From Natrarchaeobius chitinivorans (GTDB lineage: Archaea; Halobacteriota; Halobacteria; Halobacteriales; Natrialbaceae): 64,000 nucleotides of DNA. Both the position numbers and the translations under genes were made by a program. Where the stretch lies: assembly GCF_003841505.1 (NCBI RefSeq), contig NZ_REGA01000002.1, positions 1 to 64,000 on the forward strand, written 5' to 3'. Below are positions 35,047-45,386 of this stretch, piece after piece. Position 1 is the stretch's first letter. Every line of letters begins with the position of its first letter. The notes under the pieces were generated by a model. The model was not told the origin of the DNA. It saw nothing but the letters and a program-made list of their open reading frames with translations, and searched no databases.

Positions 35047-36252
35047 ATGAGACACTCACGGACGATACTGCTGACGGTCGCACTCGTGATCGGATCGATC
35101 GCCTTCGCGTCTGGCGGCGTCGTCGGAGCCGGTTCGTCGTCGTCCGCGGCGACGGCGACGCAAGCGATCGACGCCGACTGCGAGTATCCGATCGAGCGAA
35201 CTGACGCCCGCGGAGAGACGATCACGATAGATGACGAACCCGAGGAGGTCGTCACGCTCTATCCAGGCGATGCACAACTCGCCTATCAGATCGGCGCCGA
35301 AGACCGCGTCGTCGGAATGCCCGTCGGACCCTACACCGACTCGCTCGAGGCGGGCGATCGAACCGACATCACCGAAGACGACGGCGTCACGCCGGTCGCA
35401 GAGGAGATCGTCGCACTCGATCCCGACGTCGTCCTCGCGGCGAACGTCGCGCTCGCAGAGGAAGATCTGATCGACCAACTCGAGGACGCCGGAATCACTG
35501 TCTACGTCCTCGACACTGCGACGTCGATCGACGACGTGCGCGAGAACGTCGAGGCGACGGGCGAACTCACCGGCGAGTGCGCAGGTGCGGAGGAAACGGT
35601 GTCGTGGATGGACGACCGTCTCGAACTGATCGAGGGCGCACTCGAGGACGAGGACGAGCCACTGGCGCTCTACGCGATGGGAGAGGATGGAACGACGCCC
35701 GGCACCGCCACGTTCCAACACGAGGTGTTGACGACCGCGGGCCTCGAGAACGTGGCCGAACGCGCCGGCATCGAGGGGTGGCAGGAGATCAGTGCGGAAG
35801 TCGTCGTCGAAGAGGATCCGGAGTGGATCGTCTACCCTGACTGGGCGGACGAACCGCCCGTTGCCGAAAGCGTCGAGGAGACGACCGCGTTCCAGGAGGA
35901 CAACGTCGTCGCGGTCGACGACAACGCGATGAGCCAGCCGGCACCAGGCGTCGTAGACGTGATCTTCCACCTCGTCGAGACGGTCCACCCCGACGTCTAC
36001 GCTGACATCGAGGCGGACGTCGAAGCCGTCGACGAAGCGCACGGACTCGAGGGTGGGGACGGAACAGACGAGAGCGAAGACGACGCGGCAGACGGAACTG
36101 ACGAGATGGAAGCGACGATGGACTCGGATGACGAGTCCGACGCGGCGACTGCGGACGGCGCGGACGACGGCGCGTCTCCGATCCCCGGGTTCGGTGCGGT
36201 CGGTGCGATCGTCGCTCTCCTGACCGTCGGTGTGATGAGCCGATTGCGCTGA
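35047..36252 (+). CDS. btuF: PGF-CTERM-anchored ABC substrate-binding protein (BtuF-like)
   Basis: The 401-residue protein has a Sec-type signal ([20 protein letters not shown]) and a type III periplasmic-binding fold: [28 protein letters not shown]-like [20 protein letters not shown], and [20 protein letters not shown]. After an acidic Asp/Glu/Thr-rich spacer it ends in [20 protein letters not shown] then MSRLR, a PGF-type C-terminal sorting signal with a single helix and basic tail, so it is probably processed by archaeosortase and anchored to a lipid. It is divergent from BtuC; only 59 bp separate the two starts. Ligand is likely cobalamin or another metal chelate. Confidence 0.93.
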   Translation: MRHSRTILLTVALVIGSIAFASGGVVGAGSSSSAATATQAIDADCEYPIERTDARGETITIDDEPEEVVTLYPGDAQLAYQIGAEDRVVGMPVGPYTDSLEAGDRTDITEDDGVTPVAEEIVALDPDVVLAANVALAEEDLIDQLEDAGITVYVLDTATSIDDVRENVEATGELTGECAGAEETVSWMDDRLELIEGALEDEDEPLALYAMGEDGTTPGTATFQHEVLTTAGLENVAERAGIEGWQEISAEVVVEEDPEWIVYPDWADEPPVAESVEETTAFQEDNVVAVDDNAMSQPAPGVVDVIFHLVETVHPDVYADIEADVEAVDEAHGLEGGDGTDESEDDAADGTDEMEATMDSDDESDAATADGADDGASPIPGFGAVGAIVALLTVGVMSRLR

Positions 36253-36376
36253 CGACGGACGATTATCGCCACGCCGATCACACCCCGATTGTGGGGGCGA
36301 CCGAACGACTCGAGTCGGCCTCGCCGGACGTCTCGTTTTGAAAAGGGTTTACTCGTCGGCCTGTCGAGGTGAACGC

Positions 36377-36658
36377 ATGGTCGAGAACGTCATCTGGCCC
36401 GCGTATATCGACGTGGAGTGTTCGCGGGCCGACGGTCGGCGCGTATCGGAGGATCTCGCGGTCGAGGAACCGACGGTCGACGAGATCGCCAAGGCGGTCC
36501 AGCAGATCGGGTACGACGCCACGATCGAACGGGAGAAGGCGTACTCGAGGGAACCGTGGGCCGATAGGGGACGCGTCGTCGTCCGCGGTGCGGACGACTC
36601 CTCGAAGAACGACCTCGTCCAGGCCGTCGCGGCGTACGTCGCGGCGATGCGGGACTGA
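36377..36658 (+). CDS. srp19: Signal recognition particle 19 kDa subunit
   Basis: The 93-residue protein from ATG 36377 starts [20 protein letters not shown], with the SRP19 signature ([20 protein letters not shown]), then [20 protein letters not shown] and the basic RGRVVVRG. It binds 7S RNA of the SRP and helps load SRP54. Its stop overlaps the start of gar1 by one base (TGATG), so the pair is likely translated together. Confidence 0.95.
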   Translation: MVENVIWPAYIDVECSRADGRRVSEDLAVEEPTVDEIAKAVQQIGYDATIEREKAYSREPWADRGRVVVRGADDSSKNDLVQAVAAYVAAMRD

Positions 36659-36918
36659 TGCACCGAGTCGGATCGGTCGTCCGCACGGCACAGGGACTCG
36701 CGATCCTCCGGACGGACGACGACGTCGACGAACCCGGCGACGATCGACGAGAGGCACACCGGGACGAGATCGGAACGGTCGTCGTCGACGATTCCCTCGA
36801 GGAGGTCGGCCGCGTCGTCGACGTGTTCGGTCCCGTGGGTCAGCCGTACCTCGCGGTGACCCCGGACGACGGCGTTCACCTGCCCTCACTGGTCGGATCG
36901 ACGCTGTACGCGAGGTAA
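36658..36918 (+). CDS. gar1: H/ACA RNP protein Gar1
   Basis: The 86-residue protein begins [20 protein letters not shown]. Gar1 is the small beta-barrel subunit of the H/ACA pseudouridylation complex. The family core is GTVVVDDSLEEVGRVVDVFG then PVGQPYLAVTP. It follows srp19 with overlapping codons, a pairing known in archaeal genomes. Confidence 0.93.
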   Translation: MHRVGSVVRTAQGLAILRTDDDVDEPGDDRREAHRDEIGTVVVDDSLEEVGRVVDVFGPVGQPYLAVTPDDGVHLPSLVGSTLYAR

Positions 36919-36935
36919 GACTCGAGCACCGTCGA

Positions 36936-37036
36936 ACCGGGCGAAACTTTCGAATCGGACGAGTATCCTCGGACCGAGCGGGCACCCTCGGACCGACCGA
37001 AACTTTCGAACCGGACGCACCCTCGGACCGACCCCG
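36936..37036. repeat. Interleaved short direct repeats
   Basis: Two copies of CGAAACTTTCGAA(T/C)CGGACG and three of CCTCGGACCGA(C/G) are interleaved between gar1 and the presenilin-like gene. They are not in a gene. Confidence 0.75.
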
Positions 37037-37116
37037 GCAAGTCGAAGACGGTGCCGCCTCGAGACGGCCGGCGGCGAGAAGAAAACACCCATAGGATCGG
37101 AGTTCGAACGGCGGGC

Positions 37117-38157
37117 ATGAACGATCGGACGCGGGTTTTCGTGGCCGTCGGGGTGACCGTGTTGCTCTTTCTCGGCGTGCAGATCGGTGCGCTTGCACTG
37201 ATCGAGCCGTTCCACGAATCCGAACGACAGGCGGTCGAGAACCCGGAGGATCCGACGAATAGCTTCATCTACTTCGGAATTATTCTGGTCGCGACCGCCC
37301 TCATGCTCGCGGCATTTAAATACGACCTCCAGTGGCTCATCCGGGGGCTCATCGTCTCCATTAGCGTCATGCTCGCCTGGTTCGTCTTCACCGAGTTCGT
37401 TCCGCCCGTGGTCACCGCGGGTCCGGCGAACGTCCCCGCCGTTCTGGCGGCACTCGCGGTTGGGGTTGCACTGCTCGCGTACCCTGAGTGGTACGTGATC
37501 GACGCCGCGGGGGTGTTGATGGGGGCCGGAGCGGCCGCCCTGTTCGGCATCAGCTTCGGGCTCCTCCCTGCGATCCTTTTGCTCGCGGTACTCGCGATCT
37601 ACGACGCGATCAGCGTCTACGGCACCGAACACATGCTCGACCTCGCCGAAGGCGTGATGGACCTCAAGATACCGGTCATCCTCATCGTCCCGATGTCGCT
37701 TTCGTACTCTTACCTCTCGGACGGGGGCACCGACGACGCTGTCGACGGTTCCGGAGACGTCACCGGCGAAGCGGCACCCGAGACGGGAACGCCGAACGGT
37801 GGAACGGAACTCGAGACCGACGACGGCGGTCGAGAGACGGGTGACTCCGACGAGCGCGAGTTCGACCGCGACGCGCTGTTTATCGGACTGGGCGACGCCG
37901 TCATTCCGACGATTCTCGTCGTGAGCGCGGCCTACTTCGTCGACGCCGGCACGCTCGAGGTGCCGGGGATCGCGCTCAACGTGCCGGCTCTCGGCGCGCT
38001 GGTTGGAACGCTCGTCGGACTGGTCGTCCTCATGTACATGGTGATAAAGGGTCGGGCTCACGCCGGGTTGCCGCTGCTCAACGGTGGCGCGATCGGCGGC
38101 TACCTGATCGGTGCGCTCGCGAGCGGGCTGTCGATTCTCACTGCACTCGGCCTGTAG
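37117..38157 (+). CDS. Presenilin-like A22 family intramembrane aspartyl protease
   Basis: The 346-residue protein starts MNDRTRVFVAVGVTVLLFLG. About nine membrane segments carry the two aspartates of family A22: YDAISVYG near residue 166 and IGLGDAVIP near residue 255. The PAL motif of presenilins is represented by GLPLLNGGAIGGYL. An acidic, low-complexity loop of ~55 residues (GGTDDAVDGSGDVTGEAA onward) separates the two aspartate helices. It should cleave membrane-embedded peptides. The gene follows gar1 after ~200 bp of short repeats, without obvious coupling. Confidence 0.9.
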   Translation: MNDRTRVFVAVGVTVLLFLGVQIGALALIEPFHESERQAVENPEDPTNSFIYFGIILVATALMLAAFKYDLQWLIRGLIVSISVMLAWFVFTEFVPPVVTAGPANVPAVLAALAVGVALLAYPEWYVIDAAGVLMGAGAAALFGISFGLLPAILLLAVLAIYDAISVYGTEHMLDLAEGVMDLKIPVILIVPMSLSYSYLSDGGTDDAVDGSGDVTGEAAPETGTPNGGTELETDDGGRETGDSDEREFDRDALFIGLGDAVIPTILVVSAAYFVDAGTLEVPGIALNVPALGALVGTLVGLVVLMYMVIKGRAHAGLPLLNGGAIGGYLIGALASGLSILTALGL

Positions 38158-38230
38158 CCCCCACTCACGTTCGACGATAGTCGGACTCGGGACATCCCGA
38201 ACCACGAGACGGTATCGGACTCGAGCGTCT

Positions 38231-38935
38231 CTACCCGTCCGGATCGGGTTCGGCGTCGTCCGTCAATTCGATCAGCACGTCCTCGCCGTGCTCGACCCCG
38301 TCGATCAACGCATCGATCCGCCGGGCTTCCGCCTCCGCTTCGATGCCACCGGCGTCCGGATACGCGCCAGCGATCACGAGGTGATCGCCGTCGTGATCGC
38401 GCTGGGCGACGTCGAGGAATACGTCGACTCCGTCGACCCCGAAAACCGTCGCATCCCCTTCGAACGTGTCGACCGAGACGGATTCGCCGAGCATCTCGAC
38501 GGGTCGTTGTCCCGACGTATCGTCCTCGAGAGAGATCTCCTCGTACTGATCCTGGGCGTGATCGGCGATTTCGGCGTGGGACATCTCCGCGACCGGATTG
38601 AACGTCTCACCTCCGACAGTGATCTGGGGAGTGGATACGATCCCGAACACGCCCGCTTCCGTCTCGCCGTCGACGACGTCAAGCGGAATCTCGATCGACC
38701 GGCTGTACGTACTGGCGTAGTTCGTCGTCTCGACGGATCTGCCGGCAACGTCGTGTTCGTGAACGATCTCCTCCGTTCCCTGATACTCGTATTCGGCTTC
38801 AGTCACCGAGTCGTCGGAGACGATCGCTGGCGCGGCCGAAAACGACGTGGCGTCGTCGAGTATCTGGTCGAGACAGCCTGCCGTTGCACCCACACAACAC
38901 GTCGCAACCGTGGCAACGAACAGCCGCCGATCCAT
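38231..38935 (-). CDS. Lipoprotein of the haloarchaeal DUF6517 type
   Basis: The 234-residue protein has the signal MDRRLFVATVATCCVGATAG with lipobox GCLDQ, so it is lipid-anchored outside the cell. The body is acidic and beta-rich (SDDSVTEAEYEYQGTEEIVH, GVFGIVSTPQITVGGETF). I remember similar haloarchaeal lipoproteins as DUF6517. Function unknown. It is a single gene, convergent with the presenilin-like gene. Confidence 0.8.
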   Translation of the reverse strand: MDRRLFVATVATCCVGATAGCLDQILDDATSFSAAPAIVSDDSVTEAEYEYQGTEEIVHEHDVAGRSVETTNYASTYSRSIEIPLDVVDGETEAGVFGIVSTPQITVGGETFNPVAEMSHAEIADHAQDQYEEISLEDDTSGQRPVEMLGESVSVDTFEGDATVFGVDGVDVFLDVAQRDHDGDHLVIAGAYPDAGGIEAEAEARRIDALIDGVEHGEDVLIELTDDAEPDPDG

Positions 38936-39017
38936 ACGCCGTCGACCACACTCCGGCGCATAAGTCCAGTGCCTACATTCGCGTTCTGATGGACGCCTCG
39001 ACGATCAGTGCCTCGAG

Positions 39018-40526
39018 TTATTCCCCGGAGGGGAGACGGTACGTCGCTCCTTCGTCAGTGTCTTGCACTTCGATCCCGAGGGCCTCGAGTTCGTCGCGTA
39101 ATTCGTCTGCACGCTCGTAGTTTTCGTCCTCCCGTTCTCGGTCCCGGACGTCGAGGACGAGTTCGACCACGTCCCCTGCGAGATCCGCGGTTCCGGTCGT
39201 CTCTCCGACGAACGACAGTCCCAGTACGTCCCCGAGTTCCTCGAGTGCTTCGATCGCCCGGTGGAGTCCGCGGTAGTCGTACTCCCCCTCGCTGTCGTCG
39301 TCGGCCGATCCAACGTGCCGGTTGATCGCCGTCGCGATCGAAAGCAGTGCAGACTGGGCTTCCCGCGTGTTGAAGTCGTCGTTCATCGCCGCCGTAAACT
39401 CCTCGCGAGCGTCAGAAACCGCCGATCGGAGATCGTCGTCTTCGACTTTGGTCCGCGCGTCGGGTGAGTCGACCGCTTCCACCGCCGAGCGGTGCGCTCG
39501 CTCGAGCCGGTCCCAGCGCTCTTCGGCCTCGTCGATCGTCTCGTCGGAGTAGAGCTGTTTGCTGTTGTACGATCCCGCCGTCAGGAACGTTCGGAGGACG
39601 TTCGTCCCCCAGCGCTCGACTGCGTCTTCGACGGTGACGAAGTTCCCCAGACTCGAAGACATCTTCTCGTCGTCCATCTGAAACAGTTCGCAGTGAAGCC
39701 AGTAGTTCGCGAATACCTGGCCGGTCGCGGCTTCGGACTGGGCGATCTCGTTTTCGTGGTGGGGGAAGACGAGATCCCGTCCGCCGACGTGAACGTCGAG
39801 CGTTTCGCCGAGGTGGGTCATGCTCATCGCCGAACACTCGATGTGCCAGCCCGGTCGGCCTTCACCCCAGGGGGAGTCCCAGGTTTCGGCTTTCGTGTGG
39901 GCACAGCCGAGGTCGACGCCGTCGTGACGGTGCTCGAGGACGGCGTTTTCGTCGACGCCGCCTGCCTTCCAGAGCGCGAAGTCCGCGGGATTGCGTTTCT
40001 CCGAGCGCTCGTCGGGATCGCCCTGAGACTCGATCTCCTCGAGTTCCTGATTCGAGAGTTTGCCGTACTCCTCGAAACTCGTTACGTCGAAGTAGACGGA
40101 TCCGTTGGATTCGTACGCGTAGCCCCGGTCGACGAGCGTTTCGACGAGGTCGATAATCTCGGGGACGTGTTCGGAGACGCGTGGATACACCTCTGCCCGG
40201 TGGAGATTGAGCGATCGCATGTCCGCGAGCGTGCGTTCGATGTACGTCTCCGCGACTTCCTGTTCGTCCTCCCCGAGGTCGTCTTCCCCGACGCGGGCGA
40301 CGATCTTCTCGTTGATATCCGTGAAGTTCTCGACGTGACGAACGTCGTAGCCGAGGTGCTCGAGCCACCGGTGCATGACGTCGACGTGGACCCACGAACG
40401 GGCGTGGCCGAGGTGAGGCGGATCGGATACCGTCAGTCCACAGTAGTACAGAAGGACGTTCTCCGGATCCTGTGGCTCGAACGGCTCCGTCTCGCCCGTC
40501 AACGTGTTCGTCACGTGCAGGGTCAT
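39018..40526 (-). CDS. cysS: Cysteinyl-tRNA synthetase
   Basis: The 502-residue class I synthetase has the HIGH motif in [12 protein letters not shown] near residue 36, zinc-binding residues ([23 protein letters not shown]), and the KMSSS loop at EKMSSSLGN near residue 273. The start is ATG 40526; a GTG two codons upstream (40532) is less likely. It charges tRNA(Cys) in the cytoplasm. A single promoter region separates it from a DUF gene. Confidence 0.96.
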   Translation of the reverse strand: MTLHVTNTLTGETEPFEPQDPENVLLYYCGLTVSDPPHLGHARSWVHVDVMHRWLEHLGYDVRHVENFTDINEKIVARVGEDDLGEDEQEVAETYIERTLADMRSLNLHRAEVYPRVSEHVPEIIDLVETLVDRGYAYESNGSVYFDVTSFEEYGKLSNQELEEIESQGDPDERSEKRNPADFALWKAGGVDENAVLEHRHDGVDLGCAHTKAETWDSPWGEGRPGWHIECSAMSMTHLGETLDVHVGGRDLVFPHHENEIAQSEAATGQVFANYWLHCELFQMDDEKMSSSLGNFVTVEDAVERWGTNVLRTFLTAGSYNSKQLYSDETIDEAEERWDRLERAHRSAVEAVDSPDARTKVEDDDLRSAVSDAREEFTAAMNDDFNTREAQSALLSIATAINRHVGSADDDSEGEYDYRGLHRAIEALEELGDVLGLSFVGETTGTADLAGDVVELVLDVRDREREDENYERADELRDELEALGIEVQDTDEGATYRLPSGE

Positions 40527-40607
40527 TACCACGTTCTACCGGCGGCCCGTAGTTAAACGCTATCAACTTTGCTCTCGCATTCACGGTCGAAATCCGTCGA
40601 CTCGCAC

Positions 40608-41108
40608 TCACTCGGGACCGATCCGGGGTGCGTTCTCGAGGCCTTTCTCGACTGAACGGACGGCGTTTGCGCCATCGAGACGGTCGACGACGACGACCAG
40701 ACTATCCTCGCCGACGGCCGCCGCCACCGGATCGATGTCCTCGAGGGCGAGTCGACCCAGTACCACGGTGAGCGCCCCGGCGTCGACGTCCCCGGTCGCG
40801 ACGATCGCGGTCTGTTCGCCGCCGCCGGGGCCCAGTGCGGTGCCGGCGACCGAGACGAACGCCGTCCCGTCGCTCGGGTCGACGGGACCGATTCCGCTCT
40901 CCATGCGCACCCGTACGTCGCGAGGATTCGTTTCGTAGGCAGGCAGTTCGTCGGCGTAGCGCCGAAGCGCTGTCGCGATCGCGTCCGTCTCCCCGTCCAC
41001 CTCGAGAAATCGGGCGGCGGCGGTGTAGTTGACCACGCCCGCCCGAAGGGCCGCAACGAGAAACGGGTGCTCGTCGGCGGCCCGGCGCGTCTTTGCTGCC
41101 AGTGACAT
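40608..41108 (-). CDS. Conserved haloarchaeal protein of unknown function (DUF7523-like)
   Basis: The 166-residue protein starts MSLAAKTRRAADEHPFLVAA. Two alpha/beta modules each contain AARFLEVDGETDAIATALRR-type helices followed by strands (TAFVSVAGTALGPGGGEQTA and DSLVVVVDRLDGANAVRSVE). The tandem-like structure may bind a small ligand. I remember DUF7523 for this family but cannot verify the number. It is divergent from the BolA-like gene at 41211. Confidence 0.75.
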   Translation of the reverse strand: MSLAAKTRRAADEHPFLVAALRAGVVNYTAAARFLEVDGETDAIATALRRYADELPAYETNPRDVRVRMESGIGPVDPSDGTAFVSVAGTALGPGGGEQTAIVATGDVDAGALTVVLGRLALEDIDPVAAAVGEDSLVVVVDRLDGANAVRSVEKGLENAPRIGPE

Positions 41109-41210
41109 GTTCTCGTAGGTGTGCTACGGGAGTATAAGCGCGACGCCCGTTCACCGACCGGCCTCCGGCGGACCGCGGCGTTTTTGCCGCGAGCGCCCGT
41201 TCGGTCCAGT

Positions 41211-41462
41211 ATGAAACCCGACGACGTCGAACGGCTCATCGAATCGGAACTCGAGGACGCCGACGTAACTGTCACGCACGCACGCGACGAGCAGGACGAC
41301 GACCACCTCGCGGCGACGGTCGTCTCCCCGGCGTTCGAGGACCTTCCACTGGTACAGCAACACCAGACGGTGTACGACGCGCTGGACGGTCACATGACGA
41401 CAGACATTCACGCTCTCGAACTGTCGACGTACGCGCCCGAGGAGTACGAGGGCCACGACTAA
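41211..41462 (+). CDS. BolA family protein
   Basis: The 83-residue protein starts MKPDDVERLIESELEDADVT. The BolA fold (class II KH-like) appears as LIESELEDADVTVTHARDEQ, then HLAATVVSPAFEDLPLVQQH, then MTTDIHALELSTYAPEEY. A histidine is in the BolA helix (LPLVQQHQTVYDAL). BolA proteins interact with monothiol glutaredoxins and iron-sulfur carriers. Confidence 0.9.
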   Translation: MKPDDVERLIESELEDADVTVTHARDEQDDDHLAATVVSPAFEDLPLVQQHQTVYDALDGHMTTDIHALELSTYAPEEYEGHD

Positions 41463-41582
41463 CGCGTGTCGAGCACCCGCTCACCCCGTCGGACCGAACC
41501 GACGCTTCGAGACGGCTTTCGAACCGTCTCACGCGAAGAACGGAACCGCAGGTTTATCCTGCGGTGCTGATAGGATACTCGT

Positions 41583-42044
41583 ATGGAATCGCTACATCCG
41601 CGGATCCGGCTGCTCTGGATCGGACAGGGGGTGATCACTGCGGCCGTTCTCGGTGCGATCGTCGTGGCCGTCGATCGATTGCTCCTCGACGTTCCGACGA
41701 CACTCCAGTGGGGTGTGATCGCTGCCGTGATCGTGATCGGACTCGTCTACGCGATTCGACTCTATCAGGTCTGGCAGTTCGAAATTGAGCCAGATGCGCT
41801 CTACCTAGAACGCGGCGTGATCACGTTCGTCGAGACGGCGGTTCCGTTCGTCCGGGTCCAGCACGTCGATACCCAGTTCGGCCCGATCGAGCGAGCGCTC
41901 GGCCTCTCGAGCGTAGTCGTCTACACGGCGGGATCGCGAAACGCGGACGTCAGAATCCCCGGATTGACGCCGGATCGTGCACGGGAACTCCAGGATACGC
42001 TCCGGGAACTCGCCGTCGAGAGCGAGGCCGACGACGCCGTCTGA
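41583..42044 (+). CDS. PH domain-containing membrane protein (YdbS-like, bPH2)
   Basis: The 153-residue protein has two N-terminal membrane segments (IVVAVDRLLLDVPTTLQWGV region) followed by the bacterial PH-like domain (EIEPDALYLERGVITFVETA, then FVRVQHVDTQFGPIERALGL). It ends AVESEADDAV. The gene is followed after one base by the larger PH-domain protein, so they are surely co-transcribed. Such proteins form membrane complexes of unknown substrate in many prokaryotes. Confidence 0.9.
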   Translation: MESLHPRIRLLWIGQGVITAAVLGAIVVAVDRLLLDVPTTLQWGVIAAVIVIGLVYAIRLYQVWQFEIEPDALYLERGVITFVETAVPFVRVQHVDTQFGPIERALGLSSVVVYTAGSRNADVRIPGLTPDRARELQDTLRELAVESEADDAV

Positions 42045-42045
42045 T

Positions 42046-43692
42046 ATGAATCGACTCCATCCATTCAGCGCGGTGTCGATGGCCCTTCAGCGGGCGATCA
42101 CCGGTTTCACTCTCCCGTTTTTCCTCGTCATCTTTCTCGCGAGCGTCGTCGACGTCGTCGACGCCAGCTGGGCGTTCGTGCTCGGCGTGATTGGGCTATT
42201 GGCCGGCGTCGCGTACGGACTTGCCTACTACTACCGCTTCGAGTACGGAATTACGCCGGACACGTTCGACGTCCAGTCCGGCGTCATCTCCCGGCGCTCT
42301 CGAGAGATTCCGTACGGTCGAATTCAGAACGTCGACGTCGCGCGAGGCGTCGTTCAGCGATTGCTCGGGCTCGCGGTCGTCTCCATCGAAACCGCAGGGG
42401 GTGGAAACACCGAAGCAACCCTCCGATTCGTCAGCGAAAGCGAAGCCGATCGGCTCCAGCACCAGATCCGTCGCCGGACGGCCGAAATCAAGGATCGCCA
42501 ACGAAGCCGCGAACGCGACACCGAGACCGATCAGCGCGGGGAATCCACCGACGCTACGCCCGGTTCGGAGGCTCCATCGCCGGATCCGGACCCACGATCC
42601 GAACGAGAGGAACACGTCGACCCCACTCGAGTCGAGACGGGATATCGGAGCAGACGTCAACGGCTGTTCGACCTCCAGTCCAGGGAACTGCTCCTCTACT
42701 CGTTTACGACGTTTCGGCCCGCAGCCATCGCGGCAGTGCTGTTCGTCTTCTTTCTCGCGACCGATACGATCCTCGAGTACATGGTGACGGTCGCAAATCC
42801 GGTCGGCGGCCCCGAAGACCTCGAGAACGGAGACACCGGTAGTTACGGCATCCTGACGGTCGTTTCGATGATCAACGGCCTCCTCATCACGTATCTGTTG
42901 AGCGTCGCCTACACGTTCGCGACGTACTACGATTTCCGGCTCGGCAGGGTCGACGAGGACTTCGTCTACGAGCGGGGACTGCTCCAGCGATACAGCGGCT
43001 CCATTCCTGCGGAGAAAGTCCAGTCGGTGACGGTTACCGCAAATCCGATCCAGCGACTGATCGGGTACGCCGGGTTGTGGATCGAAACTGCGGGGTACGG
43101 TCCGGACAGTAGCGCGGGAAGCCAGTCGGCCGTTCCGTTCGCGGTCCGTCGACGCGTCTACACGTTCACGGAAAACCTCACCGGCGTCGAACGGCCGAAA
43201 TTTCAGAAGCCGCCGACGATCGCTCGTCGGCGGTATCTGGTCCGCTATTCGATCGTTGCCGCTCTCTTCGTCGCGGTTGTATACGGGATCACACGGATCT
43301 CCCCGCTCGAGGGCTGGTATTTCGCTGCAGCCGTCTTCGTCGTCGTCCCGCCAGCGGCTCACCTCCGGTACGTCAACCTGGGGTACTACGTCGGCTCGGA
43401 CCACCTCGTGATCCGCCGTGGATTCTGGCGGCGACGGACGACCGTTATCCCGTACTACCGAATTCAGACCCTTTCGACTCGGCGGTCGATCTTCCAGCGT
43501 CGCCTCGGAATCGCGTCGCTCGTCGTGGACACTGCGAGTTCCCGAACGTTCTTCTGGGCGACGCCGACCATCTACGACGTCGATCTCGAGGACGCGCGTG
43601 ACGTCCAGGGTACCGGTCGAAAACGCCTCCAGTCCGCCCTCCGCGAACGGGCCCGATCGGACGACGTCGACATCTCCGTCGATTTCACCTGA
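42046..43692 (+). CDS. PH domain-containing membrane protein (YdbT-like, multi-domain)
   Basis: The 548-residue protein carries three bPH2-like repeats: EYGITPDTFDVQSGVISRRS, then FRLGRVDEDFVYERGLLQRY, then GYYVGSDHLVIRRGFWRRRT. Each is preceded by paired hydrophobic helices. An acidic/polar linker of ~80 residues (REREHVD-like) follows the first unit. The ATG at 42046 is one base after the stop of the smaller gene (TGATATG). This matches the YdbS/YdbT arrangement of many bacteria. Confidence 0.9.
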   Translation: MNRLHPFSAVSMALQRAITGFTLPFFLVIFLASVVDVVDASWAFVLGVIGLLAGVAYGLAYYYRFEYGITPDTFDVQSGVISRRSREIPYGRIQNVDVARGVVQRLLGLAVVSIETAGGGNTEATLRFVSESEADRLQHQIRRRTAEIKDRQRSRERDTETDQRGESTDATPGSEAPSPDPDPRSEREEHVDPTRVETGYRSRRQRLFDLQSRELLLYSFTTFRPAAIAAVLFVFFLATDTILEYMVTVANPVGGPEDLENGDTGSYGILTVVSMINGLLITYLLSVAYTFATYYDFRLGRVDEDFVYERGLLQRYSGSIPAEKVQSVTVTANPIQRLIGYAGLWIETAGYGPDSSAGSQSAVPFAVRRRVYTFTENLTGVERPKFQKPPTIARRRYLVRYSIVAALFVAVVYGITRISPLEGWYFAAAVFVVVPPAAHLRYVNLGYYVGSDHLVIRRGFWRRRTTVIPYYRIQTLSTRRSIFQRRLGIASLVVDTASSRTFFWATPTIYDVDLEDARDVQGTGRKRLQSALRERARSDDVDISVDFT

Positions 43693-43741
43693 ACGGACCC
43701 GTTTCGGTGGATTTTACCTCGCCCACCGTGAGCCTCCGCCT

Positions 43742-45157
43742 ATGGGAGACGAAGCCAATTATCGAATCGAAGCGGATAGCCTCGGGGAGATGAAGGTCCC
43801 GGCAAACGCCTACTGGGGAGCCCAGACCCAACGTGCCGTAGAGAACTTTCCGATTTCGGGCATCTCGTTCGGCCGACGCTTCGTCCGTGCGCTCGGCGTC
43901 GTCAAGAAAGCGGCCGCACAGGCCAACCGCGATCTCGACCTGATCGACGACGACGTCGCCGAAGCGATCGTCGCTGCCGCTGACGAGGTCATCGCTGGTG
44001 AACTCGACGATCAGTTCCCGGTCGACGTCTTCCAGACCGGCTCTGGCACCTCGTCGAACATGAACGCAAACGAGGTCATCGCCAACCGCGCCGCGGAGAT
44101 CATGGGTGCCGATATCGGCGACCGCGTCGTCCACCCCAACGACCACGTCAACTACGGCCAGTCGAGTAACGACGTGATCCCGACCGCGATGCACGTCGCT
44201 TCCCTCGAGGCCGTCGAGAAAGACGTCATTCCGGCCCTCGATACGCTTCGGGAAGCGCTCGAGGAGAAAGAAGAGGAGTTCGACGACGTCGTCAAGACCG
44301 GACGAACCCACCTTCAGGACGCGACCCCGGTCACCCTCGGTCAGGAGTTCGGTGGCTACCGAACCCAAATCGAGAAGGGACTCTCCCGCGTCGACAAAGC
44401 TCGCGAGCACCTCGCCGAGCTCGCACTCGGCGGAACCGCGACCGGGACGGGCCTCAATACCCACGAGGAGTTCCCCGGGCGAGCCGCCGAGTACATCACG
44501 AAAGAGACCGGCGTTCAGTTCCGCGAAGCCGACGATCACTTCGAGGCGCAGGCGGCCCACGACGCGATGAGCGAAGCACACGGTGCGTTGCGCGTCGTCG
44601 CCGGCTCGCTCAACAAGATCGCAAACGACCTTCGACTGCTCGCGTCCGGACCGCGAAACGGACTGGGCGAACTCGAGCAGCCCGAAAACCAGCCCGGGTC
44701 GTCGATCATGCCCGGCAAGATCAACCCAGTCGTCGCCGAGGCGGTCAACCAGGTCCACAAGCAGGTCGTCGGGAACGACGCCGCCGTCTCGGCGGGAGCC
44801 GCGGAAGGACAGATCGACCTCAACCTGTACAAACCCGTCCTCGCGCACAACTTCCTCCAGTCGGCCGAACTGATCGCCAACTCGAGTCAGGTCTTCGCAG
44901 AGCGATTCGTCCGCAAACTCGAAGCCAACCGAGAACACTGTGCGGACGCCGTCGAGCAGTCGATGGCGCTCGCCACCTCGCTGAACGTGCACATCGGTTA
45001 CGACAAGGCGAGCGAAGTGGCGAAAACAGCACTCAAAGAGAACAAGACGGTCAGAGAAGTCGTCCTCGAGAAAGGGTACCTCGACGAATCGGAGGCCGAC
45101 GAGGTACTCGACCCCGCGAAGATGACCGAACGCGGCATCCTCGGTCGAGACGAGTAA
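43742..45157 (+). CDS. fumC: Fumarate hydratase class II
   Basis: The 471-residue tetrameric lyase has all class II motifs: TGSGTSSNMNANEVIANRA near residue 100, the active-site GQSSNDVIPTAMH and the fumarase signature GSSIMPGKINPV near residue 320. It catalyses fumarate to malate in the TCA cycle. The ATG at 43742 gives the usual length, while the longer in-frame upstream part lies inside the PH-domain gene and is rejected. It has its own short upstream gap (49 bp). Confidence 0.96.
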   Translation: MGDEANYRIEADSLGEMKVPANAYWGAQTQRAVENFPISGISFGRRFVRALGVVKKAAAQANRDLDLIDDDVAEAIVAAADEVIAGELDDQFPVDVFQTGSGTSSNMNANEVIANRAAEIMGADIGDRVVHPNDHVNYGQSSNDVIPTAMHVASLEAVEKDVIPALDTLREALEEKEEEFDDVVKTGRTHLQDATPVTLGQEFGGYRTQIEKGLSRVDKAREHLAELALGGTATGTGLNTHEEFPGRAAEYITKETGVQFREADDHFEAQAAHDAMSEAHGALRVVAGSLNKIANDLRLLASGPRNGLGELEQPENQPGSSIMPGKINPVVAEAVNQVHKQVVGNDAAVSAGAAEGQIDLNLYKPVLAHNFLQSAELIANSSQVFAERFVRKLEANREHCADAVEQSMALATSLNVHIGYDKASEVAKTALKENKTVREVVLEKGYLDESEADEVLDPAKMTERGILGRDE

Positions 45158-45386
45158 CCCCCTGTCGCCGATATCGGACCAATAGTATTATTTCTGTCAC
45201 ACTCACAGAACCCCGATTTTCGAACTCGGTTTCGAGTCAACCTGACATGGAACGAGACGTCTGTACGCATCCGGTCTCGATGCCAGCCGGCGGGTATTCG
45301 ATCGCCGCATCTACCCGAACCAGCGACTTTCCCGGCGCAATAAAAGAACCCAAGCAGTTTTGAGGGATGGTCGCGTCAGACAAAAT

